Source: Marinobacter salinexigens
GTDB lineage: Bacteria; Pseudomonadota; Gammaproteobacteria; Pseudomonadales; Oleiphilaceae
Assembly (NCBI RefSeq): GCF_008370345.1
Contig: NZ_VTUU01000001.1
Span: forward strand, 114,860-178,859
Direction of reading: 5' to 3'
Length of the DNA stretch: 64,000 nucleotides
Part shown: one piece after another, positions 15,486-24,769 of the stretch
How positions within the stretch are numbered: position 1 is the first letter of the stretch
How the letters are laid out: each line of letters opens with the position of its first letter
Notes under the pieces: model-generated
What the model saw: only the letters and a program-made list of their open reading frames with translations
Database searches by the model: none
What the model was told of the DNA's origin: nothing
Position numbers and translations under genes: made by a program

Positions 15486-16855
15486 GACAGGTCTCCTTTA
15501 TGGCGGGCGGCGGAGTGCTGTGCGTGGTTGTATTTATCCATTAGCCGATAGAGAGAAACCCTTGATATCTGGAGGATTCTGGCTGCCTCGGATACGTTAT
15601 GAAGTGCAAGTGTCATGCTGTAAGAGATCGCCTGGCGCTCGGCCTGGGCTCGGAAAGATTCCAGAGTGAGTGTGTCGATGGCATCGCCCTGCCATTCATT
15701 GCCTTCGAGTCCGAGGTCAGCCGACTCTATGGATTTTCGATCACATAGCAGCATGGCCCTCCGCAGCCTGTTCTGAAGCTCTCGAAGATTACCTGGCCAG
15801 GCATGACTGACCAGGTGCTGCAGGGCTGACTTGCTCAGTTGTCTGTGGCGAGTTCCCTGGTGAGTGGATATAAGTGCTTTAGCCAAATGTGGGATATCCT
15901 CACGACGATCCCTGAGTGCGGGAAGCCTTACTTCCAGCCCTCCCAGGCGATAGAACACATCGCTCCGGAAGCGCTGTCTGTCAATGAGCTCCTGAAGTGG
16001 GTGGGCGGCTGTCGTGATCGTTCGGCTGTCGACGTAAATGGAGTGGTTGCTGCCGATGCGTTCAATTTTTCCTTCCTGGAGAAATCGTAGAAGGGCCGAC
16101 TGCTGCTCGGGGAGGAGTTCATCGATGGAAGACAACACCAGCGATCCTCCATCTGCTTGCTCGAGTCGGCCTGGCCTGGCCTGAAGAGCGTGGGTAAAGG
16201 CTCCTTTCTCATAACCAAACAGCTCGCTCTGGGTCAGAGACTCAGGCAGGGCAGCGCAGTTGATCTGTATAAAGGGGCCAGAGGCGCGTGGGGAATGCCG
16301 ATGAATAAACCTTGCTGCGGCGTCTTTGCCTGTGCCGCTTTCGCCGATGATGAGCACCGGCTCTTTGGTTTCCGAGAATCGACGTAACAGATCCCGGATC
16401 TGCCGGATTGCCTGTGAGTCGCCCTGCAGAGCAAAGGCTTGATAGTCATCGTTCGGCCAGCCTGGGGTGTTATCCCGAATGGCTGCCATGCCCCAAAAAT
16501 GACCTAGCATGGATTCCAGGCGGAGCGTGTCGACAGGGAGTGTATGAAAGTCGGCACAGTATCTTGAAATCAGGTGTGCCGTCCTGGAATCAGTTGCCGG
16601 TTTCTCGTCTACAAGTCCTATCCAGTATGTGGGGTTCAGTGCTTCCAGCCATGCTTCAATCCCGGGTGTATCCAGGTCAGGGAGCCTGGTCATGTCCAGT
16701 ATTCCCAATCGGGCTTTTTTGCGGTTGGGAAGAACGATGGGAAGTGGGGAAAGGTAGCTATGCTCAACAACTTTCCATTGCTGAGTGAGTAGCGCTTTCA
16801 GCTCGGTGTTATGGGGTGCCGCCGACAGCCAGACGAGCGGTCGCTTTTCCGTCAT
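15482..16855 (-). CDS. VpsR-like AAA+ transcription regulator with degenerate sigma54 contact residues
   Basis: A 457-residue regulator. Residues 1-125 form a degenerate receiver-like domain with no clear phospho-acceptor, as in VpsR. Then comes an AAA+ domain with an intact Walker A (GESGTGKD, 171-178) but GAFTHA (218-223) instead of GAFTGA, and LVLSSIDEL (239-247) where LFLDEIGEL is expected, so both Walker B acidic residues are Ser. A Fis-type helix-turn-helix closes the protein (VSEAARILQISRVSLYRLMD). VpsR, the Vibrio biofilm activator, likewise lacks the sigma54-contact residues and acts with sigma70 and c-di-GMP. I infer that it controls the adjoining exported-protein operon and the barrel gene with which it overlaps. 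Confidence 0.85.
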   Translation of the reverse strand: MTEKRPLVWLSAAPHNTELKALLTQQWKVVEHSYLSPLPIVLPNRKKARLGILDMTRLPDLDTPGIEAWLEALNPTYWIGLVDEKPATDSRTAHLISRYCADFHTLPVDTLRLESMLGHFWGMAAIRDNTPGWPNDDYQAFALQGDSQAIRQIRDLLRRFSETKEPVLIIGESGTGKDAAARFIHRHSPRASGPFIQINCAALPESLTQSELFGYEKGAFTHALQARPGRLEQADGGSLVLSSIDELLPEQQSALLRFLQEGKIERIGSNHSIYVDSRTITTAAHPLQELIDRQRFRSDVFYRLGGLEVRLPALRDRREDIPHLAKALISTHQGTRHRQLSKSALQHLVSHAWPGNLRELQNRLRRAMLLCDRKSIESADLGLEGNEWQGDAIDTLTLESFRAQAERQAISYSMTLALHNVSEAARILQISRVSLYRLMDKYNHAQHSAARHKGDLS

Positions 16856-17170
16856 GCGAGTCTCCCATGAGGGCGATTCGTGGGGAATCGGACAGCTTCA
16901 TATTGTTGTTTGGGGATAACCGGTACGGCGAGAACTCCGGTCACGACCCTGTGACCCAATCTATTGCCAGAGAAGTTCTCTGGAAAACGGTTAAGATTTA
17001 ATCAGATTACGTGCCACTATTGTGATAGATCCGGTTTTCAGAGGGGTTACCTGAGCGGAAGGAATATCTTATTTATACGGTCGTAAAGTAATTCGACGTT
17101 TTCCCCGTTACTACCTTGGTCGCTCAGTTTGATATTCTGTTAGTCAGACCCTAGCAGCCAGGCAGAACCC

Positions 17171-18538
17171 ATGGGCGATATGCAAACCGTAACCTCCCGG
17201 TCACCCACCCGCGAAGAGCTTCTTTCTGAACTTGCGAATACCCGGAGGCGAACACGCGACCTGATCACATCCCTGCCGGAGGAAGCCCTCAATGTTCCTT
17301 ATCATCGGGGCGTCAATCCGCCGCTTTGGGAAATGGGGCATGCTGCCTTCTTCTACGAGGTCTTTGTTTTCAACCTGCTGGACGGCACTCCGAGTATTGA
17401 TCCATCCATGGATGATCTGTGGGATTCTTTCCATGTAGACCATCAGGATCGTTGGTGCCGGGAACTGTTCCCGGGCAGGGAAGCGACGTTGCGGTACTTT
17501 GAGACGGTGTATGACCGGCTTGAGGAGCGTATTCGTGCCCGGCCATTGAGCGAGCAGGAAAGGTATTTGTACCGCTACGGGATTTTTCATCAGAACATGC
17601 ATGTCGAGTCGCTGATCTGGTGCCGCCAGACTGTCGGCTACCCTGCGCCGGGCTCATGCCTGTTAGCACGGACCGCGCCGGGCGAACCTGGTGGTGGCGA
17701 TGCGGAAATTCCGGGCGGGCGCTGGCTGATCGGAATGCCGGGCAATTCAGAGTATTTCGCTACTGACGATTTTGCCTTCGATAATGAGAAGCCCCGCTTT
17801 GAGATTGAATTGCCGGCATTTGCGATTTCAAAGCTGGCCGTCTCCCGTGGGGAATTTCTGGCGTTTGTAGAAGACGGCGGGTATCAGAAGCCAGAACTCT
17901 GGTCATTTGGCGGCAGAAGATGGTTGGATACCGAAACAGACGTAGCGCTCGTGCATGGCTGCCGGGAGCCTATGCTGAGAACGCCGCGGCACCCGTTGTA
18001 CTGGCGCTGGCATGACAGTCAATGGCAGGAAAGGGTGTTTGATCAGTGGCAGCCTCTGGAACTGGAGGCTCCCGTGCTTCACGTCAGCTACTGGGAAGCT
18101 GAGGCCTGGTGTAACTGGGCCGGACGCAGGCTGCCAACGGAGTTTGAGTGGGAAGTGGCGGCGTTGGGCAATCGGCCGGAGACGCCATTCAGGCGATTCC
18201 CCTGGGGCAATGAGGCGCCAACGGAAGTGCGGGCTGATCTGGACGGTGGTGCCATGGCCCGGAATCCTGTGTATGACTACCCAGCCGGAGACAGTGCCTT
18301 TGGTTGCCGGCAGATGATTGGTAGTACCTGGGAGTGGACCAGCAGTCAGTTTTTCCCCTATGACGGCTTCAAGGTGGATATGTATCCGTTCATGTCGACC
18401 CTGCAGTTTGGTGATCACAAGGTGACTCGTGGCGGTAGCTGCGCCACCTCATCCTGCCTGATCCGGGGGACCTATCGACAGGCCTATTTGCCTCAGCGTA
18501 ACGATGTCTATACCGGCTTCCGGACCTGCGCTCTGTAA
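17171..18538 (+). CDS. EgtB/SenA-like nonheme iron enzyme (DinB + FGE-sulfatase domains)
   Basis: A 455-residue two-domain protein. The N-terminal DinB-like bundle carries candidate iron ligands in LWEMGHAAFF (~residue 57) and HQNMHVE (H-x3-H-x-E, ~140). The C-terminal ~280 residues are a formylglycine-generating-enzyme fold (GGRWLIGMPGN, HVSYWEAEAWCNWAGRRLP, GSTWEWTSSQFFPYDGF, VTRGGSCATSS). EgtB joins cysteine-type sulfur to hercynine in ergothioneine synthesis; SenA does the same with a selenosugar. NPPLWEMGHAAFFYE reads more like the SenA branch to me. No egtD, senB or senC is next to it, so substrate and pathway are open. Convergent with the antiporter gene. Confidence 0.75.
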   Translation: MGDMQTVTSRSPTREELLSELANTRRRTRDLITSLPEEALNVPYHRGVNPPLWEMGHAAFFYEVFVFNLLDGTPSIDPSMDDLWDSFHVDHQDRWCRELFPGREATLRYFETVYDRLEERIRARPLSEQERYLYRYGIFHQNMHVESLIWCRQTVGYPAPGSCLLARTAPGEPGGGDAEIPGGRWLIGMPGNSEYFATDDFAFDNEKPRFEIELPAFAISKLAVSRGEFLAFVEDGGYQKPELWSFGGRRWLDTETDVALVHGCREPMLRTPRHPLYWRWHDSQWQERVFDQWQPLELEAPVLHVSYWEAEAWCNWAGRRLPTEFEWEVAALGNRPETPFRRFPWGNEAPTEVRADLDGGAMARNPVYDYPAGDSAFGCRQMIGSTWEWTSSQFFPYDGFKVDMYPFMSTLQFGDHKVTRGGSCATSSCLIRGTYRQAYLPQRNDVYTGFRTCAL

Positions 18539-18550
18539 GGTCCGTCGCGT

Positions 18551-20104
18551 TCAGGAGGTTTGGTCGGCGTTCCGCCCGGCCACGTGACTGGCCAGTGCGA
18601 CCCCGGTCTCGTTCATGGTCAGGTAGGCGTCGTTTGCACCTGCTTCGCGAATCTGCCGGGCTTCGTCTTCATACATGGTATGAGCCACGATGTAGCCACG
18701 GAAGCCGAGCTTGCGCAGCATTCGAGCTGCAATCAGTTTGCCTTCGATATCCCCGAGCGACAGAATGACCGAGTGTACTTCCGGCATGTGCAGTCCATGC
18801 CAGAAGGACGCATCCTCCGCATCGGCAAAGACGACGTTCCGGCCAGCTTTCTGATGCTCCCTTGCTTTTGCCGGATCGGAATCCAGGCCTATTAGCTCTC
18901 CTGCCCGGGGCGCTATCCAGTCATAGGCCGCGGTACCGGTGCGGCCCATGCCCATGATCAGAACCCTGGCATTACCCAGAGACAGGGGTTGTTCATCCGG
19001 GTGATGCTTTCGGCTTTCGAATCGGCTCAGGCCTTCTGCAAAACGTTCGTAGAGAATATGGGCGGAGCGGTTTAACGGAGCTGAGATCACGAATGACAGG
19101 GACACCGATATGGCAAGGGGAACGAGCCATTCGGGTAATGCGATACTGGCAACAATCAGACCGAATTCGCTGTAATTGGTCAATGCCAGCGCGCTGAGGA
19201 AGCCACTGCGGGCACGAAGGCGGAAAACCAGAAGCAGGAAGAAGAACAGCAGCCCCTTGAGCGGCAGTACCAGAGTGGCTACGAGGGCGAAGATCAGCGC
19301 CTGGCTGTCTGGTAGCCCACCGATCCCGATTTGCAGGAAAAAGCCAACAAGGAACATCTCCTTGACGCTCCAGAGTGATTTGGAGAGTTCCTGAGCCCGG
19401 GGATGGCTGGCCAGCATGGCACCAAACACCAGGGCACCCAGCTCTGAACTGAGACCAACGCTCTCGAAACCGTATCCACCAAGCACCAGAGCCAGCAGGA
19501 GCCCGAGAAGCACCAGCAACTCATCATGGCCGCTGGCATCCAGCAGCCGGAACAAGAGCGGGCGGAGCAGAGGTAAACCAAAAACGATCAGGGCCCATTT
19601 GGAGGGAGTTTGGCCGGCGGCGAGGCTCATCACGACCAGGGCAATCAGATCCTGCATGATCAGAATGCCAATAGCTACACGGCCATGGAACGCCCGAAGC
19701 TCGCGTTTGGATTCCAGTACCTTGGCTGCGAGTACGGTGGATGAGAACGATAGCGCAATGGCCAGCATCAGCGCCGTACTCCATGGCAGGTCCATCAGCA
19801 GATAGAGGCCTGGAGTAAACACGAGACAGGTAATGGCGAAGTGCAGCAGGCTGCCTCCAATGACCTCGGGGCTGACGATGGAGCGGAGCTTCAGCTTCAG
19901 GCCGACGGTAAACAGTAGAAGCAGCACCCCGACATGGGCGATATGCTCCAGTGTGTGAGTCGGACCCACGGAAAGACCGGCTGTTGCTGATAGCCCGCTG
20001 AGTACGAAACCTGCGGCCAGATAGCCCACCAGTGGCGGTAAGCCGATGGTCTTGACCAGGAGGCCAAGGGCGAAGGCGAAGGAAATCCAAAGGGCTTCAG
20101 GCAT
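18551..20104 (-). CDS. CPA2-family K+/H+ antiporter with C-terminal TrkA-N domain (KefC/YbaL-like)
   Basis: A 517-residue inner-membrane protein. About twelve hydrophobic helices fill residues 1-365 (LPPLVGYLAAGFVLSGL, HVGVLLLLFTVGLKLKL, ALSFSSTVLAAKVLE are family markers), followed by a Rossmann TrkA-N domain opening with RVLIMGMGRTGTAAYDW (~380) and ending near residue 505. There is no long TrkA-C domain. Such proteins exchange potassium for protons and are gated by nucleotides or thiol adducts. No KefF/KefG-type partner gene is beside it. It converges with the EgtB-like gene (12-base gap). Confidence 0.88.
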   Translation of the reverse strand: MPEALWISFAFALGLLVKTIGLPPLVGYLAAGFVLSGLSATAGLSVGPTHTLEHIAHVGVLLLLFTVGLKLKLRSIVSPEVIGGSLLHFAITCLVFTPGLYLLMDLPWSTALMLAIALSFSSTVLAAKVLESKRELRAFHGRVAIGILIMQDLIALVVMSLAAGQTPSKWALIVFGLPLLRPLLFRLLDASGHDELLVLLGLLLALVLGGYGFESVGLSSELGALVFGAMLASHPRAQELSKSLWSVKEMFLVGFFLQIGIGGLPDSQALIFALVATLVLPLKGLLFFFLLLVFRLRARSGFLSALALTNYSEFGLIVASIALPEWLVPLAISVSLSFVISAPLNRSAHILYERFAEGLSRFESRKHHPDEQPLSLGNARVLIMGMGRTGTAAYDWIAPRAGELIGLDSDPAKAREHQKAGRNVVFADAEDASFWHGLHMPEVHSVILSLGDIEGKLIAARMLRKLGFRGYIVAHTMYEDEARQIREAGANDAYLTMNETGVALASHVAGRNADQTS

Positions 20105-20213
20105 TACGTAGTCTTTTCAGGCTGGTTCGGGTATTTGCTCAAGGCTATCGTGTTTTACCGGTCTGGTGTAGTCGATGCTGGTCTAATCCGACTGATTTTG
20201 CTCAAAAAAGGGC

Positions 20214-20241
20214 AAAAAAAAGCCCGGTCAGCGACCGGGCC
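20214..20241 (-). terminator. Rho-independent terminator of purD
   Basis: A perfect 8-bp stem (GCCCGGTC / GACCGGGC) with a three-base loop and an eight-T run on the minus strand, 22 bases after the purD stop. Confidence 0.85.
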
Positions 20242-20263
20242 TGTACCTGCTGAGCCTGTTGGC

Positions 20264-21550
20264 TCAGGCTTGTTCCCGTGCGATTGCGCGGTAGGCAATA
20301 TCCTTGCGGTAGAAGGCATCTTTCCAGCTGATCTTTTCGGCCAGCTCGTAAGCGCGCTTCTGGGCTTCGGTCACGGTATTGCCCAGGGCGGTGGCACACA
20401 GCACCCGGCCGCCGCTTGTGACAACATCGTCGCCGTTGAGTCTGGTGCCCGCATGGAACACTTTCTCGCCTTCGACTTCCGATTCCGGCAGGCCGGAAAT
20501 AACCGCGCCTTTCTCGTAATCTGCGGGGTAGCCGCCTGCAGCAAGTACGATGCCTACGGAAGCACGTTCGTCCCAGTCAGAGCTGCACTGGTCCAGTTTA
20601 CCGTCAATGGCAGCGCCGCAGAGTTCAACCAGGTCCGATTTCATGCGCAGCATGATGGGCTGGGTTTCCGGGTCGCCGAAGCGGCAGTTGAACTCGATAA
20701 CCTTGGGAGCGCCATTGTTGTCGATCATCAGGCCGGCATACAGGAAGCCCTTGTAAGGATGGCCTTCGGCTGCCATGCCGCGAACCGTGGGGTAGATGAC
20801 TTCGTCCATAATGCGCTGGTGCACTTCCGCGGTCACGACCGGGGCCGGGGAGTAGGCGCCCATGCCACCGGTGTTGGGGCCGGTATCACCGTCGCCAACC
20901 CGTTTATGGTCCTGGGAGGTAGCCATGGGCAGCACATTCTCACCGTCGACCATGACGATAAAGCTGGCTTCTTCGCCTTCGAGGAATTCTTCGATAACCA
21001 CGCGGCTGCCGGCGTCACCGAAGGCATTGCCTGCCAGCATGTCGCGGATGGCGTCCTCGGCTTCTTCCAGGGTCATGGCGACAATAACGCCTTTGCCAGC
21101 GGCCAGACCGTCAGCCTTGACCACGATCGGAGCGCCCTGCTCGCGCACATAGGCCAAGGCCTCGTCCACGTCAGTATAGTTGCCGTAGCCGGCGGTAGGA
21201 ATTTTCTGGCGTGCCAGGAAATCCTTGGTGAATGCCTTGGACCCTTCCAGCTGGGCTGCGCCGGCACTTGGGCCAAAGACGCGAAGGCCGCGTTCTTCGA
21301 ATTGATCGACGATACCTGCGACCAGTGGTGCCTCAGGGCCAACGATGGTCAGACCCACATTGTTGCCCGCTGCAAAGTTGGCAAGACCTTCCAGATCCAG
21401 CACGTCAATATCGACGTTCTCCAGCCCCGGCTCACGGGCCGTGCCGGCGTTGCCGGGAGCGACAAATACCCGGTCAGCGTCCGGGGACTGGGCTGCTTTC
21501 CAGGCCAGGGCGTGTTCACGTCCGCCACTGCCGATAACAAGAATGTTCAT
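20264..21550 (-). CDS. purD: Phosphoribosylamine-glycine ligase
   Basis: Second step of purine synthesis: ATP-dependent joining of glycine to 5-phosphoribosylamine, in the cytoplasm. The 428 residues match the family length. Visible are the N-terminal MNILVIGSGGREHALAWK, the NVGLTIVGPEAPLVAGIVD segment, the ATP-grasp core (IVVKADGLAAGKGVIVA) and NCRFGDPETQPIM with the metal ligands. It lies 25 bases after purH on the same strand, so the two form the usual purHD operon, and a strong terminator follows. Confidence 0.97.
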   Translation of the reverse strand: MNILVIGSGGREHALAWKAAQSPDADRVFVAPGNAGTAREPGLENVDIDVLDLEGLANFAAGNNVGLTIVGPEAPLVAGIVDQFEERGLRVFGPSAGAAQLEGSKAFTKDFLARQKIPTAGYGNYTDVDEALAYVREQGAPIVVKADGLAAGKGVIVAMTLEEAEDAIRDMLAGNAFGDAGSRVVIEEFLEGEEASFIVMVDGENVLPMATSQDHKRVGDGDTGPNTGGMGAYSPAPVVTAEVHQRIMDEVIYPTVRGMAAEGHPYKGFLYAGLMIDNNGAPKVIEFNCRFGDPETQPIMLRMKSDLVELCGAAIDGKLDQCSSDWDERASVGIVLAAGGYPADYEKGAVISGLPESEVEGEKVFHAGTRLNGDDVVTSGGRVLCATALGNTVTEAQKRAYELAEKISWKDAFYRKDIAYRAIAREQA

Positions 21551-21575
21551 AGTCGGAATCCTTCTCTACCCTGTA

Positions 21576-23156
21576 TCAGTGACGGAAGTGGCGCATGCCG
21601 GTGAAGACCATGGCGATGCCGTGCTCGTTGGCAGCGTCGATAACTTCCTGGTCACGCATGGAACCGCCTGGCTGAATCACGGCAGTGATGCCGGCTGCGG
21701 CGGCAGCGTCGATGCCATCCCGGAACGGGAAGAACGCATCGGAGGCCATGACCGATCCCGGTACTTCCAGGCCTTCATCTGCGGCTTTGATACCCGCGAT
21801 TTTAGCACTGTATACCCGGCTCATCTGGCCCGCGCCGATACCGATAGTGCGGCCGGCCTTGGCGTAAACAATGGCATTGGACTTGACGTACTTGGCTACT
21901 TCCCAGGCGAACAGAAGGTCGTTGAGTTCCTGTTCGGACGGCTGGCGGTCTGTGACAACCTTGACGTCTTCCATTGCTACCATGCCCAGGTCGCGGTCCT
22001 GAACCAGCAGGCCGCCGGTAACTCGCTTGTAGTCCATGGTCTGGGCGCGCTCACCATCAAACTCGCCGCAGGCCAGCAGGCGTACGTTCTTCTTGGCCGC
22101 AACCAGCTCAGCCGCTTCAGGCGCGACGGTCGGGGCGATGATCACTTCCACGAACTGACGGTCCACGATGGCTTTGGCGGTTTCCGCATCCAGTTCACGG
22201 TTAAAAGCAATGATGCCGCCGAATGCTGAGGTGGGGTCAGTGGCGAAAGCCAGGTCGTAGGCTTGACGGATATCTGCACCGATGGCCACGCCACAGGGGT
22301 TGGCGTGTTTGACGATAACACAGGCTGGATCAGCGAACGGTTTCACGCACTCCAGTGCAGCGTCAGTGTCGGCAACGTTGTTGTAGGACAGCTCTTTGCC
22401 CTGCAACTGTGTGGCCGTTGCCACGCAGGCTTCCTTCGGCGCGCGCTCGGCGTAGAAGGCAGCGCGCTGATGGGGGTTTTCGCCGTAACGCATGTCCTGA
22501 ACTTTAACAAACTGCGCGTTAAAGGTGCGAGGGAACTCGGCATTGTCGTTGTCCGGGGTGCGGCCACCGAGATAGTTGGCAATGGCGCCATCGTAGCCCG
22601 CGGTGTGTTCGAAGGCTTTCACCGCAAGATCGAAGCGGGTTTCGTAGGCCAGCTCGCCGTTGTTTGATTCGAGTTCCGAGAGAATACGGCTGTAGTCCGA
22701 AGCGTTTACCACAATGGCCACGTCATTGTGGTTCTTGGCTGCGGCACGAACCATGGTCGGGCCGCCAATGTCGATGTTCTCGATGGCGGTCGGCAGATCG
22801 CAGTCTGGCTTCGCGACCGTCTCTTCGAAGGGGTACAGGTTGACCACCACCATGTCGATCGGATTGATACCATGCTCACCCATCACGGCATCATCGGTGC
22901 CGCGACGGCCGAGAATGCCACCGTGAATCTTCGGGTGCAGGGTCTTGACACGGCCATCCATCATTTCCGGGAATCCGGTGTAATCGGAAACCTCGGTTAC
23001 CGGGATGTTGTTCTCCCGGAGCAGGCGGAAGGTTCCGCCAGTGGACAGCAGTTCAATACCGCGTTCGGTGAGGGCACGGCCGAAATCGACGATGCCGGTT
23101 TTATCACTGACACTGATCAGTGCGCGACGGACGGGGGTGTTAGCCTGGTTTGCCAT
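21576..23156 (-). CDS. purH: Bifunctional AICAR transformylase / IMP cyclohydrolase
   Basis: Catalyses the last two steps of purine synthesis. 526 residues, the family length. The N-terminal cyclohydrolase domain starts [20 protein letters not shown] and includes [12 protein letters not shown]; the C-terminal transformylase domain has [13 protein letters not shown], where the catalytic Lys and His lie, and [18 protein letters not shown] near the end. First gene of the purHD operon, starting 85 bases after the fis stop with an inverted repeat between, so it probably has its own promoter there. Confidence 0.97.
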   Translation of the reverse strand: MANQANTPVRRALISVSDKTGIVDFGRALTERGIELLSTGGTFRLLRENNIPVTEVSDYTGFPEMMDGRVKTLHPKIHGGILGRRGTDDAVMGEHGINPIDMVVVNLYPFEETVAKPDCDLPTAIENIDIGGPTMVRAAAKNHNDVAIVVNASDYSRILSELESNNGELAYETRFDLAVKAFEHTAGYDGAIANYLGGRTPDNDNAEFPRTFNAQFVKVQDMRYGENPHQRAAFYAERAPKEACVATATQLQGKELSYNNVADTDAALECVKPFADPACVIVKHANPCGVAIGADIRQAYDLAFATDPTSAFGGIIAFNRELDAETAKAIVDRQFVEVIIAPTVAPEAAELVAAKKNVRLLACGEFDGERAQTMDYKRVTGGLLVQDRDLGMVAMEDVKVVTDRQPSEQELNDLLFAWEVAKYVKSNAIVYAKAGRTIGIGAGQMSRVYSAKIAGIKAADEGLEVPGSVMASDAFFPFRDGIDAAAAAGITAVIQPGGSMRDQEVIDAANEHGIAMVFTGMRHFRH

Positions 23157-23185
23157 GAGTCACTTTCTTCGCTGGAGATGAACGA

Positions 23186-23222
23186 ATAAGGGCCTCGCGA
23201 ATGGTGTCCGGGAGGCCCTTAT
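23186..23222 (-). terminator. Inverted repeat between fis and purH, likely terminator
   Basis: ATAAGGGCCTC and GAGGCCCTTAT form a perfect 11-bp inverted repeat around a 15-base loop, starting 19 bases after the fis stop. There is only a short T-rich stretch after it (TTATTCGTT), so it may stop or slow transcription weakly. Confidence 0.6.
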
Positions 23223-23240
23223 CAAATCAGGGTGTCTGGA

Positions 23241-23558
23241 TTATAGCAGACCGTACTGCTTCAACTTCTTGCGCAGGGTTCCGCGGTTCAGGCCAAGCAT
23301 GGTGGAAGCCTTGGTCTGATTGTTGCGGGTGTACTTCATAACCTGCTCCAGCAGCGGTGCTTCCACTTCGGAGAGTACCAACTGATAAACCTCGGTTACC
23401 GGAGCTCCGTCCAGTTGCGCGAAGTAGTTTTTCAGAGCAAGTTCGACGCTGTCGCGGAGGGTAACGGCATTGCCGCTGTTATTCACCGTCTGCAGTTGGT
23501 GAATGTCTTCACTGGCGGGTGTGCTCAGGTTGTCGTTTGCCAAAGTGTCAGCGATCAT
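23241..23558 (-). CDS. fis: Nucleoid-associated DNA-bending protein Fis
   Basis: A 105-residue Fis protein. The C-terminal helix-turn-helix ([20 protein letters not shown]) and the preceding [10 protein letters not shown] are almost identical to E. coli Fis; the N-terminal ~35 residues, which form the flexible beta-hairpin arm, are more divergent and a little longer. Fis activates stable-RNA genes and shapes the chromosome in fast growth. Its ATG overlaps the dusB stop by four bases (ATGA), the conserved dusB-fis arrangement, so expression depends on the dusB promoter. Confidence 0.96.
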   Translation of the reverse strand: MIADTLANDNLSTPASEDIHQLQTVNNSGNAVTLRDSVELALKNYFAQLDGAPVTEVYQLVLSEVEAPLLEQVMKYTRNNQTKASTMLGLNRGTLRKKLKQYGLL

Positions 23559-24553
23559 GCTGCGAATACCTCTCGATTTCGTAAGCCTTCAAAGTACTGT
23601 TGAATAACGTCTTTTTGCTCCAGCGCATCGTCGATGGCGTTGAAGCTTTTTCGGAACTGTTTTCCCGGATCGTGGGATTGCAAATACCAGCCAACATGCT
23701 TTCTGGCGATGCGTACACCCATCAGTTCGCCGTAGAAACTGTGCAGTTCGGCGAGATGTCCGGTCAGGATGCTTTCCACTTCGTCCAGTGACGGGGCCTG
23801 CATGTGCTTGCCGGTCTCCAGATAGTGGAGGATTTCCCGGAAAATCCAGGGGCGTCCCTGAGCTCCCCGGCCAATCAGCAATCCGTCAGCGCCGGTGTGT
23901 CTGAGAACCTGCTCCGCTTTTTCCGGCGAGGTGATGTCACCGTTGGCGAACACCGGGATACTGACCCGGGATTTAACGTCGGCGATGGTGTCGTACTCCG
24001 CCTCGCCATTGTATTTGTCGGCGCGAGTGCGGCCATGTATGGCCAGCGCCTGGATGCCAGCATCTTCAGCCATCCGGGCAATGAGCGGTGCGTTACGGTT
24101 GTCAGTATTCCAGCCGGTGCGCATTTTCAGGGTGACCGGAATATCGACTGCGTTAACGACGGCTTCCAGGATTTCTCTGACCAGACCCTCATCTTTCATC
24201 AAAGCTGAGCCTGCGGCTTTGTTACACACTTTTTTCGCAGGGCAGCCCATGTTGATGTCGATGATCTGGGCTCCGAACTCAGCATTCATCCGGGCCGCAT
24301 CAGCCAGCATCTGGGGATCACCTCCGGCAATCTGTACTGACCTGGGCTCAGGTTCGCCGTCATGATTCAGGCGCGTACGGGATTTACGTGTGTGCCAGAG
24401 TTTGCTGTCTGCAATAACCATCTCCGAGACTGCCAGACCTGCACCCAGCTTTCGGCACAGTAGCCGGAAGGGGCGGTCGGTTACACCCGCCATGGGGGCA
24501 ACAATCAGCGGATTGGGCAATGTGTACGGCCCGATTTTTGCCGTCGGCAGCAT
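23555..24553 (-). CDS. dusB: tRNA-dihydrouridine synthase B
   Basis: Flavoenzyme that reduces uridine 17 of tRNA to dihydrouridine. Seen: [20 protein letters not shown] at the start, [20 protein letters not shown] with the catalytic Cys, [22 protein letters not shown] and [12 protein letters not shown] for the FMN site. I prefer the ATG at 24553, which gives 332 residues and a start like that of Pseudomonas DusB; a GTG at 24571 is possible. First gene of the dusB-fis pair; ahead of it is a 12-bp hairpin and a 200-base gap. Confidence 0.94.
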   Translation of the reverse strand: MLPTAKIGPYTLPNPLIVAPMAGVTDRPFRLLCRKLGAGLAVSEMVIADSKLWHTRKSRTRLNHDGEPEPRSVQIAGGDPQMLADAARMNAEFGAQIIDINMGCPAKKVCNKAAGSALMKDEGLVREILEAVVNAVDIPVTLKMRTGWNTDNRNAPLIARMAEDAGIQALAIHGRTRADKYNGEAEYDTIADVKSRVSIPVFANGDITSPEKAEQVLRHTGADGLLIGRGAQGRPWIFREILHYLETGKHMQAPSLDEVESILTGHLAELHSFYGELMGVRIARKHVGWYLQSHDPGKQFRKSFNAIDDALEQKDVIQQYFEGLRNREVFAA

Positions 24554-24678
24554 GATCTGAGTCCATCTCACAGCGAGTTGAGCAAGCGTAGGAATGGCTC
24601 GACTGGTTAATTAGTGATCGATCCGGTTTCCGAAGGGCGCTAATGATACCGCTGGGGGCGGTGTGATTGAAGGGGCTG

Positions 24679-24710
24679 AAGGGCGAAAAAATTGATTATT
24701 TTTCGCCCTT
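24679..24710 (-). terminator. Inverted repeat after the DUF3426 gene
   Basis: AAGGGCGAAAAA and TTTTTCGCCCTT form a perfect 12-bp inverted repeat with an eight-base loop, about 60 bases after the DUF3426 stop and 125 before the dusB start. The T run is inside the right half of the stem rather than after it. It probably separates the acc operon from dusB-fis. The rest of 24572-24769 shows no gene. Confidence 0.55.
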
Positions 24711-24769
24711 TCTGGTTGACTTTTGCTCGGGTCGATGGGCGTTGGTGCAGACCGTTCAGTGAATGCTTG

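Noticed and set aside
17002..17016. TGGCACGTAATCTGA on the minus strand, a possible sigma54 promoter for the regulator gene at 15482-16855
   Set aside because: The -12 half has GA in place of the essential GC, and no second element supports it.
20135..21604. A 489-codon open frame on the plus strand
   Set aside because: It is antisense to purD, whose family motifs are complete; its composition (Gly, His, Val-rich) is that of a shadow frame in GC-rich DNA.
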